Positions 34,537 through 46,285 of a stretch of DNA of 64,000 bases are shown in pieces. Numbering within the stretch: position 1 is the stretch's first letter; the number at the start of each line of letters is the position of its first letter. The position numbers and the translations under genes are program-made. Location of the stretch: positions 8,588,582 through 8,652,581 of the forward strand of contig NC_088881.1 in assembly GCF_032884065.1 (NCBI RefSeq), read 5' to 3'. The stretch is from Artemia franciscana. Its lineage: Eukaryota; Arthropoda; Branchiopoda; Anostraca; Artemiidae. Below the pieces are notes generated by a model. It was not told the origin of the DNA, did no database searches, and was given only the letters and a program-made list of their open reading frames with translations.

Positions 34537-37500
34537 TCAAATGATTGCATGTTCGACTTTTTTCTTTCTTTTCGGATAAACATCTCCTATGCTACCTATT
34601 TCCACGACGTCCTCATTCAAATTAGTTGTGGGTGTTTGGATGATTCTCAATAATGGAAGGTCAGGTCTAATACTACTCCTAAGACGATTATACTCTGAGA
34701 TTGCTTCCATGTCAGCAATAATTTTACTTGGATCAAGTTCCACAAGATGCAGCCCTGCGCTAGTGGTAACTCTGGATAATGCAACATAAATCATCCCTGG
34801 TCCAAAGCAACGACTTCCTGCATCGACGATAGCACATTCCTTGAGACTTGTAAATAGTAATTGCAAATGCTAGTTGCAATGGAAACTGTTTTCTAGTATA
34901 ATAAACCTCTTTGAGCGCTTCAAATCGAACTGTAGCATGGCCTATGCTTGTCAACTGATCTTGACCATCAAATTGTACCAAAACACTAACTATTTCACCA
35001 GATGGTATAGTTTTAAACTCTTTGACGTAGCCCATGGATCCGTTTACTAAGCCTTTATCCACTACAATGTTTCTTTGAAGCATTACTCGTGCACCAATTG
35101 ATAGTACCAATGTTGTTAATGCACCAGCTGTTCGATTGCAGTCATCTGCAAAGCTTGAAACGCTTTTTGCTGCTTCTTCTTCAATTCTTTTATTTCTGAC
35201 CACCGAAGAAAGACAATCAATGGCAGTCAGTGTAACATATTTCGAGCTCGATTCCTTTAGCAGTGTGTTGTTTATTAACCTACAGTCGTCGTTTGTGGGC
35301 ATCAAAATAACCAGCACTATCCCTTCCTTACACAAATGACAATATAATTTGGTAATTTCTTCTGAGGTGGCTCGCAACATGCATCCAAATTTCCGTGTAG
35401 AAAGACACTGGAGATGATGTTCTTCACAATTTCCAAGCCTTATGTTTGCAGGTGTATTCGCATATGGCTTGTCATTTTTTTGCCTCATGTTGATTGTCAG
35501 CTCATCATACTAAAATTCATGCCATAGATTAAAGGATCCCATGGATCCAAGTCTATTTCGGATTTCTAGATGAGTAAGAGGAATAAACAGTGGATTTGCC
35601 GACACAGGCCTCAATTGGAGAAAATCTCCAAAGAAAACAAAGTAGCTGTCCAGTAGCTGTCTATTCACATTGACTAAATCTTCCATAGCATTAGCTGCTC
35701 TATCAATAATCTCTCCTTGTATGGCGTTATTTGGATCATCAATTTCATGTTGCCCATCAGTTAAGTCATTCATTTCAGTAACTTGAATTTCCGTGGCTCG
35801 CTGGCGTACTCTTGTCTCAAATTCGGCATCGCATGTGGTTTTATTTACCAGTTTCTCAAGATAGGCTACCATGGCTGGATATTTTTCACTTTCAATGCAA
35901 TATGTTTCAAAGTTGTTGAAGTCACGAACCAGAATATCGCGTTCATTTCTCCATGGCTTGAACAATTTCAACAGCATACCGTAGTACTGTTCTTTCTTCT
36001 CGTCGGATTCCAAAGGATTGGCCTTTTTGTGCTGTATCATATATGGTTTTTGAGTGCGTCGTCTTAAAAAAAACGAACCTGTTTGCAGTAACAATTTTTC
36101 ATCATTGCCCCGTCGTTGGCGTTCATGCCAAGACAACAGCTCATATAGACTCATGTGTTCCATATGCTCTGGCCTATTTGGATAAACATCAGCTACCCAG
36201 TGGGCAACATACAGATCCGAGCTTTGGGGATCCTTACTTGCAATTACTTCCAATTCCTTGAATGGTTTAAGTGTCCTTTTTAGTTCTGTCAACTTCGATA
36301 AATCCACAAATCTGAATTGTCTTGAGAAACTGCACAATTTTGTGCCAAGAAGCCTATGTGCCGCCTCTACAGCTCCAACTTGACGCGTTTTAACTGAGTT
36401 TAATAGAAAAGACATTGCTTGTGGGCCCAGACCTTTGTACGCATTATTCACTTCTTACCACATCTCATCAATTTCTGACTTCTCACCTTTTGTCATGTAG
36501 TCTGTTATATAGTATGGCAACTTGGAGCCGATATGGCCAATATATTGAACATCTACATTTGACAAATTGGTCAATAACAATGAGGGATTGTAGTCATTGA
36601 TGTACCTCTCCTTATCTGTACGAGCAATGTCATAGATCCTCTTTCTTGGTTTTTGGCGGTTTGTCCCATGAGCCAAACAATCAATCACATCATGGACTTC
36701 AGTTTGTGTTTTAGAAGGGCGAGGAAAGCCGAATCTGCAATAACTAATCCATTTTCCTGAATTTCTTTTGAATTTCCGTTGGCAGTATTTGTTGCTGCGG
36801 TGCATCTGGTGATCGACAACGAGTTTGTGCAGGGTTGGACTCAATAGTTTATCAGAAAATTGGTATGTGATAATGCTATCAATGTACCTTGTAACTTCAT
36901 CCAGTGATGATTTTCCAATGACTGGTGCATCTTATACCCAGAGAATGCAATGCACATGTGGAGCACCTCTAGTTTGGTATTCAATTCGCCAAAAGTAATC
37001 CTTGATTTTACCAAAGACAGGATTCAACTTTGCACAGATAAGGTTGTTGAATATGGGCCTCCATTTTTTATGAAAATGTATAGCCACAGACACAGGGTCC
37101 ATTGCTGTTAATTCAGCTGGTGTCATCTTATCGACACCAACCACATGACTGTTGATGTCAAGTAAATGTTATGAATTCAGGAGAATACCATTCTGCACAA
37201 GAGGCTGTAATAAATAACATTGGTGGCCCTTCTTGCTCTATCATAGACTTGACTTTTCCCGCCAAAGCATGAAAATATTGTCGAGATCCTCTCACTTTTG
37301 ACTGGACTGAAAAAATTGACGTTTCCATTTCACCGTCTCTGTGTCGAACTCGATCCAGAAAATCTTTTGCATTTTAATTGGGCCTGACAGTCCTAATCAT
37401 ATGTGCTACACTGTTACAAAAGTAAGACAACTATTGATGTTGAAAGTTGTGAAATAGATAGTTTTTATCTAAACGGAACTGCGGATGTCTACTAAGAAGA

Positions 37501-39034
37501 CGCCCTTTGATGTAGTCTGCATTTCGCATCGAAAACTGACGGGCCATGTCCCTCATATGGTTTTGGCCATCAGGGAAGAGATTTGGAAATGCTTTGATGT
37601 CCAATTCCTCTTGAAAGAGATCCTCCCCTAAACCATGTAATCTTCTCAATTGAAATTGGTCATTTTGAATGTTTTTATTGTTCTTGAAGTCATCTATAAA
37701 GTCTTTCGGTACTGACGAGTCTAGTGGTTGTATAGAGAAATGCTCTACTAAGTGTGATTTGGCATCATTTGTAAGTTTTTCTAATATTGCTCCCTCTGGT
37801 ATTTCATAAGTTTTCTCTTGTCCCTTTTCTTTTTCTAATAAACGACTCTCAAGAATCTCTTGCAACTCATCTAGTGTGTACGCTTTGATGTTCCTGTACA
37901 CCATGTTGTTTTTTTTTTCAACCAAATTGGTGCTTTGTGTATTTTCCTTAAATCAATAAGTGCTGTCCAAACATTCTTATTATAGGTTGGTTGACCGTTG
38001 ACAAGTATCACAAAGCTGTCAATGTTGAGCAACTTGTCTGGTTGTACATCCGCATTTGCTTGAACATCTACAGGTAGATATACAATTCTTCCTTTAAGAG
38101 CCTCTGTCATTTCGTTTGCAGGTCTCTTTGATCCCATGACTTGTCCAAGTCTAACAACAGTTAGACATGGCATGACAAATCTTATCATTGCCAGTTCAAA
38201 TTTATTCACATTCTTGATGAAATCTGGAGTCGCTTGGACGTTAAGGTTATTTCCAACAGAACGTACATTTTCTTTATTTGAGAGCATTTTTCCTGCACAA
38301 TATTCACACAGCTTGAATGTTTCTAATAAGTAATCCATCCAATCAATTGACATTTGGAGATCATCTCTCTCTTCTTTAGGTATATACTTATAAGTCTCTT
38401 CTTGAAGAATTTGGGTCATATAATCAAAGCCCTTTCGCTTCGAAAAAGAGCCAAGAACTTTTACCTCATTTGGCAGTTTTAACTGTTCGCAACAATCACA
38501 AGGAACTGATGGGAATTCGTCTCTTATTTCAGCTACTTTCATAAGATTTTTCCCAAAGATATTCATAATTTCCGATTATTCTGTAGATACCCGAGGACGC
38601 ATAGGCTCCAGAAACATTGTAAAGTTTTTCATCCTCAGTTTTGAAATTGCAGCTTCTAGTATGGATCTTAATTGTGCAATACTAACTTTGCTCCTAATTG
38701 TTTTCACATCTCTAATGAGTCTACATCTTTCTATTGCCTTGTACAAGATTCTAACAAAGTTTGCTAGAACAGGAAGATATGGCGCCAATGCTCGTAGAGC
38801 ACGAAGAAAGCTGTAACATCCATTGCGTGGGTGACAATAAACTGAATGTCCCATTTTGTCAGGGTGAATTGACTGGTTTGTGCAATAATTGAATTTATCC
38901 AAATACAATTCAACAAGGGAATCCGTTAACGAATCTTCTTTGTTAATTTCAGAAATAGTGCAAAAGAGGATATGACACATTTCAATGTCAATCGGCTCAA
39001 ATTTGAATACCAGTTTGATTCTAGTAGTCCTCAT
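34537..39034 (-). pseudogene. Helitron Rep-helicase (HUH nuclease plus Pif1-like helicase), decayed
   Basis: Helitrons move by rolling-circle copying with a Rep nuclease fused to a helicase. In order on the - strand: an unassigned N-terminal part (39034-38576); a DUF6570-like part (38566-37871) with CDCCEQL and a C-x2-C; and a Helitron_like_N part (37925-36932) with LFPDGQNHMRD, GPPMLFITASCAEW and the HUH motif GAPHVHCILWV. These are followed by the Rep end with YYITDYMTK (36530), then helicase motifs GDFLQLRPV (35600), FPLQLAFAITIYKSQG (34890) and MIYVALSRVTTSAGLHL (34790). About four in-frame stops, two to three frameshifts and loss of the segment with Walker A and B break it. A USP-like domain follows in frame. 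Element ends were not found. Confidence 0.88.
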
Positions 39035-39515
39035 GGTTGTACTTCGGGGAGGATATAAGAAAGAGGAGGGTATAATACTTCAATCATGCGGTACTATATC
39101 TTCTCGTAATGTTCTATTCAAAATGTTACAATGTGCCCACCTTCCTCTAAAAATTTGTTACAAAATTAATGTGTGATACAAATTCCAATCAGATATAACG
39201 TTCTCAGCCTTGTAATACAATTCATTGATGAGATTTATTATTAGAAATCAGTCATTTTTATGAGTTCGGGTTATTTCCTCAAAATTTCGTGGATGCCTTC
39301 AGATTTTGACTCGGCGGGATAGATTTGGCTGCAATGGAACCTGGGGTCTAAATTGGTGAGGTACCGGGTCTAGTTGTCCTTAATCAAATCAAATGGGACC
39401 TTTAACAAACGCTGGTTTGGTCTGATTCCCAGTCACGTGGAAAGAACGAAATTTTACTTTTTTATTAGGGGGTATGAAAACTCCTTTAAACTAAATTTTA
39501 TATTTTTATTAATTA
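39035..39515. other. 5' flank of the Rep-helicase, no end recognised
   Basis: Unique-looking sequence; contains neither a TC-type Helitron start nor a gene. Confidence 0.4.
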
Positions 39516-39520
39516 CTAGC

Positions 39521-39551
39521 TGTTGGGGTGGCGCTTCGCGCCACCCCAACA
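39521..39551 (-). repeat. Helitron 3' terminal hairpin
   Basis: TGTTGGGGTGGCGC pairs with GCGCCACCCCAACA around a 3-nt loop: 14 perfect base pairs. A second hairpin of the same style (GGGGGCGC/GCGCCCCC) lies at about 39561-39583. Confidence 0.93.
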
Positions 39552-39668
39552 TCTAGTTGGTGGGGGCGCTTCGCGCCCCCCCCAAGCCCCCCCGCGCGCG
39601 TAAGTCGTTACGCGCCATATTAGTTACGCGCCATTGTAGTTGTGTCCCTATGTCCCACCTGTGAATAT

Positions 39669-39789
<121 letters not shown>

Positions 39790-39978
39790 TTTAACTACGT
39801 AAAACTTGCGAATATACAACATTCTTTGCTGTCCCATTGTCTGTGCACATAAATAGATTGTCAGGTTTACCGACTCTTGAACATGCAACATATAATGGTC
39901 CAACTACGCGCCATTGTAGTTGTGTCCCTATTTCCCACCTGTGAATATAGATAGATAGATATATATATATATACTAGC

Positions 39979-40009
39979 TGTTGGGGTGGCGCTTCGCGCC
40001 ACCCCAACA
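39979..40009 (-). repeat. Second copy of the Helitron 3' hairpin
   Basis: The same 14-bp stem and CTAG (39974-39977) are repeated in tandem about 458 bp inside the outer end, so the 3' end unit is duplicated. Confidence 0.93.
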
Positions 40010-40118
40010 TCTAGTTGGTGGGGGCGCTTCGCGCCCCCCCAAGCCCCCCCGCGCGCGTAAGTCGTTACGCGCCATATTAGTTACGCGCCATTGTAGTTGT
40101 GTCCCTATGTCCCACCTG

Positions 40119-40545
<427 letters not shown>

Positions 40546-40904
40546 CGTCATTTATATATCCCCCTGTGCACCCCGGCGTCCCCTTTGTAGTTATGTCCCT
40601 GTGTCCCGGTCGTCGTCATTTATACTCCCTGTGTCCCGGTGCTTTGTTGATTGCTAATCGAACATTCCTTTTGTCCCGGTCGCTTTCTCTTTGAGTGTCT
40701 TCATTTATTTAGATTGTCAGGTTTACCGACTCTTGAACATGCAACATATAATTGTCCATGGGAAAAACAATCCATATTCAGATCTATACCTCATGATTCT
40801 AATGATTGCCCTTGAGATTTGTTGATGGTGATTGCTAATTGAACATTCCCTGTGTCCCGGTCGTCATTTATATTCCCAGTATTCCGGTCGTCATTTGTGT
40901 CCCA

Positions 40905-42180
40905 GTGTTCCCCTTTTAGTTTTTTTTTATTGGTTTTGACCTTTTTTTAGGTTTTTTTAGTTTTTTTCTTTTTTCTTTTTAGTTTTTTTTTGAAGTTCTT
41001 ATCTTTTTAGTTTTTTTATTTTTATTTATATTTTTTTAGTTTTCTTTTTCTCCTTTATTTTTCAGTTTTTTTCCTTTTTTTATTTTTTTTTCTTTTTTAG
41101 TTCTTTTAGTTTTTACCTTTTTTAGTTTTTTTTAGTTTTTTAGATGAAAATTTTTTTTAGTTTTTTTCCTTTTTTTCTTTTTAGTTTTTTATTGGTTTTT
41201 ACCTTTTTTTTAGCTTTTTTAGTTTTTTTCGTTTTTTCTTTTTACTTTTTTTTAGTTTTTATCTTTTTTATTTTTTTTTATTTTTATTCTTAATTTTATT
41301 AGTTTTCTTTTTCTCTTCTATTTTTCAGTTTTTTCCTTTTTTTTAAGTTTTTTTTTTAGTTTTTAGTTTTTTTAGTTTTTTTTTTCCTTTTTTTCTTTTT
41401 AGTTTTTTATTGGTTTTTACCTTTTTTTTAGCTTTTTTAGTTTTTTTCGTTTTTTCTTTTTACTTTTTTTTTTAGTTTTTATCTTTTTTATTTTTTTTTA
41501 TTTTATTCTTAATTTTATTAGTTTTCTTTTTCTCTTCTATTTTTCAGTTTTTTCCTTTTTTAAGTTTTTTTTTAGTTTTTAGTTTTTTTAGTTTTTTAGT
41601 TTTTTTAGTTTTTTTAGTTTTTTAGCTTTTTTATTTTTTTTATTAGTTTTTAGTTTTTTTGTAGTTTTTGCCTTTTTTTAGTTTTTTCAGTTTTTTTTTT
41701 AGTTTTTAGTTTTTTACCTTTTTTGTGGATCGTCACCTGATCCACAGATCCGCAGATCCATTTTAAGTTTTTTTTTTTAGTTTTTAGTTTTTTTAGTTTT
41801 TTTTCCTTTTTTTCTTTTTAGTTTTTTATTGGTTTTTACCTTTTTTTTTAGCTTTTTTAGTTTTTTTCGTTTTTTCTTTTTACTTTTTTTATTAGTTTTT
41901 ATCTTTTTTATTTTTTTTTATTTTATTCTTAATTTTATTAGTTTTCTTTTTCTCTTCTATTTTTCAGTTTTTTCCTTTTTTTAAGTTTTTTTTTTAGTTT
42001 TTAGTTTTTTTAGTTTTTTAGTTTTTTGTTTTTTTAGTTTTTTAGCTTTTTTATTTTTTTTATTAGTTTTTAGTTTTTTTGTAGTTTTTGCCTTTTTTTA
42101 GTTTTTTCAGTTTTTTTTTTAGTTTTTAGTTTTTTACCTTTTTTGTGGATCGTCACCTGATCCACAGATCCACAGATCCA
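40905..42180 (-). repeat. T-rich minisatellite with 420-bp period
   Basis: TTTTTAGTTTTT-type sequence. The marker GTGGATCGTCACCTGATCC occurs at 41725 and 42145, exactly 420 bp apart, with near-identical text between. A further partial unit lies upstream. It is the complement of the A-rich body at 31920-32150. Confidence 0.9.
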
Positions 42181-42207
42181 CAGACAACTTATTTTTATAT
42201 ATATAGA

Positions 42208-44224
42208 TGTAAATATTTATTTTTAGTCATTTTTTATCATAACTCAATAAATAGAATATGTTTTAACTAATTAAATTTTTACATGTTTGGAATGAGCATT
42301 AAAGAGAGATTCTTTTGATGTCCTTCTTATTTTCAAACTTCATTTTTTCAGTTTTAGCTACTTTTTTCAACTTCTAAACTCCTTTGAACTCTATTTTTTA
42401 ACTAAATAAACATTTTTCTTATCGTAACTATCTAAGTAGAATATTTTTGACTATACAAATTTAACCAATGGATGTACATACTATTTTTAATTTTTTTTTT
42501 AACAGTTTTAGCTACTTCTGGCATGGCTGGCTCTTTACTTATGGTTCATTATCATGTACTGTTCAATTTATTACCACGAACTGTTTGATCTAGTTCTTAA
42601 ACTTGTAATTAAACCTTGAAATACTAATCAATAGAATAATCGTATTTTTTTTTAGGTAAAAATGTACTTAACAAAAGTACAAATGCACTTTAGTATGTAC
42701 TTCTTTTTGTAATTATACTTCTGAATACTGATCAATAAGATTATCGTAAAATTTTTCTTGCAGTATGTTTGTATGTCACTTTTTGTCAAGATATGGAGAC
42801 ATTTTAAGCAGAATGCAAATACATTGTTCCTAATTTTCATTTTTAATTATTCCAAAGAATTCGTTTTGCTTTTTGGTCTTTTATTATGAATAATGTTTTT
42901 AGCTATATATGTACCTAACAAAAGCACAAATGTACTTAATGTACTTAAAAATGTACAAATTTATTTAATTAGGGGATGTTAATTAATTAAAAAGTTGCTT
43001 AAAATATTTTTTGATACAAAATGTACATAACAGTGTTTTTAAGTACATTGCTTTATAGACATGGCTAAGTTGACTACTAAAAATATTTTCTACTATTCGA
43101 AAAGATAGAAATGTCATCGAAACGAATTTGTTTTTATCAAGTACAAATAAAAACAAAAATTACCATCGAATGCAAGTTCAAATACACTACATTATGGACA
43201 TGATCAAATATGCAACTAAAAAAGAAAATTTAACTACTTCCTGATAAATTTGCCACAAAATACCCTACCCCTCCTACAAACTGCTTATCCTCTCCTCCTT
43301 TTTGGTATGAATTCATCTTGTCTTGATAAAAAAAATCTCTTATTCTTCTCTTAATTGTTCGATATTTATGCCATTTTTCTGTTCCGATTGCAGAAAAATG
43401 CTTTTAATGTGTTTGAGAAAATTTTTAAGATTACTTTATAGATTTGGTCTAATGTACAATAAAAAAAATTCTGTTTCTTCTCATTTTGTTTAATATCTAC
43501 GCCAATTTCCTGTTCCAGTTGCAAAAAAAGCACTTTTAATGTCTTTGTGAAGGTTTTTAAGATTACTTTTATGTATGTGGTCAAATATAAAGCTAAAAAA
43601 AAAATCAGTGCTTCCTGATAAATTTACTAGAAAATACCCCACCCCTTCTACGAACTGCTTATCCTCTCTCCCTTTTTTGCGTGAATTCATATTGTGTTGA
43701 TAAAAAAAAAGTTCTGTTTCTTCTCATTTTTTGTATAATATTTATGCCAATTTTCTATTCCAATCGCAGAAAAGCGCTTTGAATGTGTTTGTGAAGACTC
43801 TTAAGATAATTTTTATTTGTAGGGTCAAATGTACAACTAAAAAATTCAGCGCGTCCTGGTAAATTAACTAGAAAATACTCTACCCCTCTGCAAACTGCTT
43901 ATCTTCAAATTGCCAATGTCCCTTCTCTTTCTTCTCATTTTTGTTTAATTAAGCTTCAAATTTTGACTTAAATTGAGCTTCATTAAGCTTCAAAATTTGA
44001 CTTCTAATAATTATTATGTGTGAAGTAACATAAATGAAATAATGGTAAAATATAAAGTGATATAGATGAAAATATAGTAACTCTGTTTACTCAGGGCGGA
44101 AATAGGATCATTGCTTACTAAAACTCTTAGGAAAATAGGAGTCAATAGTGTAAATACAAGAAAGAAGGTGAAGGAGATAGAAGGAAGAAAGAAGTGATTC
44201 AAAAGAAGATTAAATAAAAAAAAC
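42208..44224. other. A/T-rich intergenic DNA with local tandem repeats
   Basis: About 42500-42587 is a worn R1 3' end (ATTACCACGAACTG, then TTTGAT). 42650-43030 repeats a phrase like AATGTACTTAACAAAAGTAC. About 43230-43930 holds three to four degenerate units marked by CTTCCTGATAAATTT and ACTGCTTATCC at 43240, 43609 and 43853. No gene was seen. Confidence 0.6.
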
Positions 44225-45970
44225 TAATTTTTTTAGCTGAAAGTAAGGAGCAACATTAAAACTTAAAACGAACAAAAATTACTCCGTATATGAAATGGGT
44301 TGTCCCCTCCACAATCCCTCGCTCTTTACGCTAAAGCTTTTAATTTTTTAAAAAGTAGAATTGTGGCAAAAAGTCAAACTTTAGCGTAAAGAGCGAGGGA
44401 TTGTGGAGGGAACAACCCATTTCATATACGGAGTAATTTCTGTTCGTTTTAAGTTTTAATGTCGCTCCTTACTTTCAGCTAAAAAAATTAGTTTTTTTTT
44501 ATTTAATTTCTGAACGTTTTTGAATTAATGCATGTTTGGTTTTGGCTCTCCGCACATAAATTATTAAAATGAAATTTGCATATTAATTCCTTTTTTGGCT
44601 AAATGGCTTTCTCTTAGTTTTGATCAGATGATTTTGAAAAATAAGGGGTGAGGAAGGAGGCCTAGTTGTCCTGTAATTTTTCGGCTACTTAAAAAGGCAA
44701 CTAGAACTTTTAATTTTAACGAACGTTCTTATTAGTAAAAAGTATGGGTAACTTAAGAATTAACTTACGTGACAAACTTTCATAACCTTATATTTTTATT
44801 ATGTATACGAGGGGGTTTGTACCCTCGTTAATACCTCGCTCTTTACACTAAATCGTAAGTTTTGTCCCAATTCTTTAAGAATGACCCCTGAATCAGAAAG
44901 GCCGTAGAATAAATAGTTGAAATTACTAAAAATACTTTAGCCTAAAGAGCAAGGTATTTATCTCCTCCTAAATACCTCGCTCTTTATGCTAAAGTATTTT
45001 TAGAACCCCTCATATGCGTAATAATCTCTGTTCGTTTTAAGTTTCAATGCTACTTCTTCCTTTCATTTGAAAAAACGTTTTCATGTTTATTTTTCATTGT
45101 TTTCTTATAGTAATTCTAGAGAATCCTACGCCCTTTTCATTGAATTTTTCTTCCCCCATGACAGATTCCTCCAAGGAAAGATCCTCCAACATAAACCCCT
45201 CTCCTCAGCCCCACCTCCAAATAAAATAAAATCCCCCTGAAAACGTCTGTACACTTCCCAATAACCATTACTATATGTAAACACTGGTCAAAGTTTGTAA
45301 CTTACAGCCCCTCCCCCAGGGATTGTGGGGGAGTAAGTCATCCCCAAAGACATAGTTATTATTGTTTTCGACTATGCTGAACAAAATGGCTATTTCAAAA
45401 TTTTGATCCGTTGACTTTGGGAAAAAAATGAGTGTGGGAGGGGGCCTAGATGCCCTCCAAATTTTATGGTCACTTAAATAGGGCACTAGAACTTTTCACT
45501 TCCGTTAGAATGAGCCCTCTTGCGACATTCTAGGACCACTTGGTCGATACGATGACCCCTGGGAAAAAAAAAAACAAAAAAAAAAAAAAAAAAACAAACA
45601 AATAAACACGCACCCGTGACTTGTCTTCTGGCAAAAAATACAAAATTCCACATTTTTGTAGATAGGAGCTTGAAACTTCTACAGTAGGGTTCTCTGATAC
45701 GCTGAATCTGATGGTGTCATTTTCGTTAAGATCCTACGACTTTTAAGGGGTGTTTTCCCCTATTTTCAGAAATAAGGCAAATTTTATCAGGCTCGTAACT
45801 TTTGATGGGTAGGATTAAACTTGATGAAACTTGTATATTTAAAATCAGCATTAAAATGCGATTCTTTTGATGTAGCTATTGATATCAAAATTTAATTCTT
45901 TAGAGTTTTGGTTACTATTGAGCCGGGTCGCTCCTTACTACAGTTCGTTACCACGAACTGTTTGATACTA
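44225..45970 (+). repeat. R1 dispersed repeat, copy 4, most complete
   Basis: About 1.75 kb. It opens with a long inverted repeat (44228-44490), has a second inverted pair of the CGCTCTTTACGCTAAAG motif (44830, 44940 and 44980), an A-rich tract near 45565-45600, and the 3' hairpin with stem ACAGTTCGT/ACGAACTGT (45939-45961) followed by TTTGAT. No conserved reading frame was seen. Confidence 0.82.
44228..44490. repeat. Long inverted repeat at R1 5' end
   Basis: Two arms of about 110 bp (44228-44340 and 44375-44490) are near-perfect reverse complements, sharing CTCCGTATATGAAATGGG, CTCCACAATCCCTCGC and TCTTTACGCTAAAG, with a spacer of about 35-50 bp. The transcript or single strand would fold into one long hairpin. 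Confidence 0.9.
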
Positions 45971-46138
45971 ATTTAACAAAAGAAGAATAGAAGAAAAACG
46001 TATCTTAGGTTCACGCTTTGATTTTTAATTATTATTTATGAAGTAATCTGTGCCACTTTTATAATATTTTTGTATTTTGTAATATAATATTATATAATAT
46101 TATTAATAATAATATTGTAATGAAGCTTTCCTTTTTAG

Positions 46139-46285
46139 GGGCGGGTTCATTTTCTGAAGCTATGAGAATGGGCAGTGAGATTTACCATCATTTGAAAAGC
46201 GTGATCAAGAGCCACTTCGGCCTTGATGCCATCGCTGTTGGTGATGAAGGTGGATTTGCGCCAAACATTTTGAACAATAAGGATG
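46139..46285 (+). CDS. Eno: Enolase exon ([14 protein letters not shown]...GDEGGFAPN)
   Basis: Acceptor TTTTTAG at 46132-46138, donor GTAAGT at 46286. It starts and ends with split glycine codons; joining G to GT of the next exon restores NKDGLSL. Confidence 0.9.

Noticed and set aside
40905-42180. Centromeric or telomeric satellite
   Set aside because: The repeat is enclosed within Helitron borders and no telomere motif (TTAGG)n is present.
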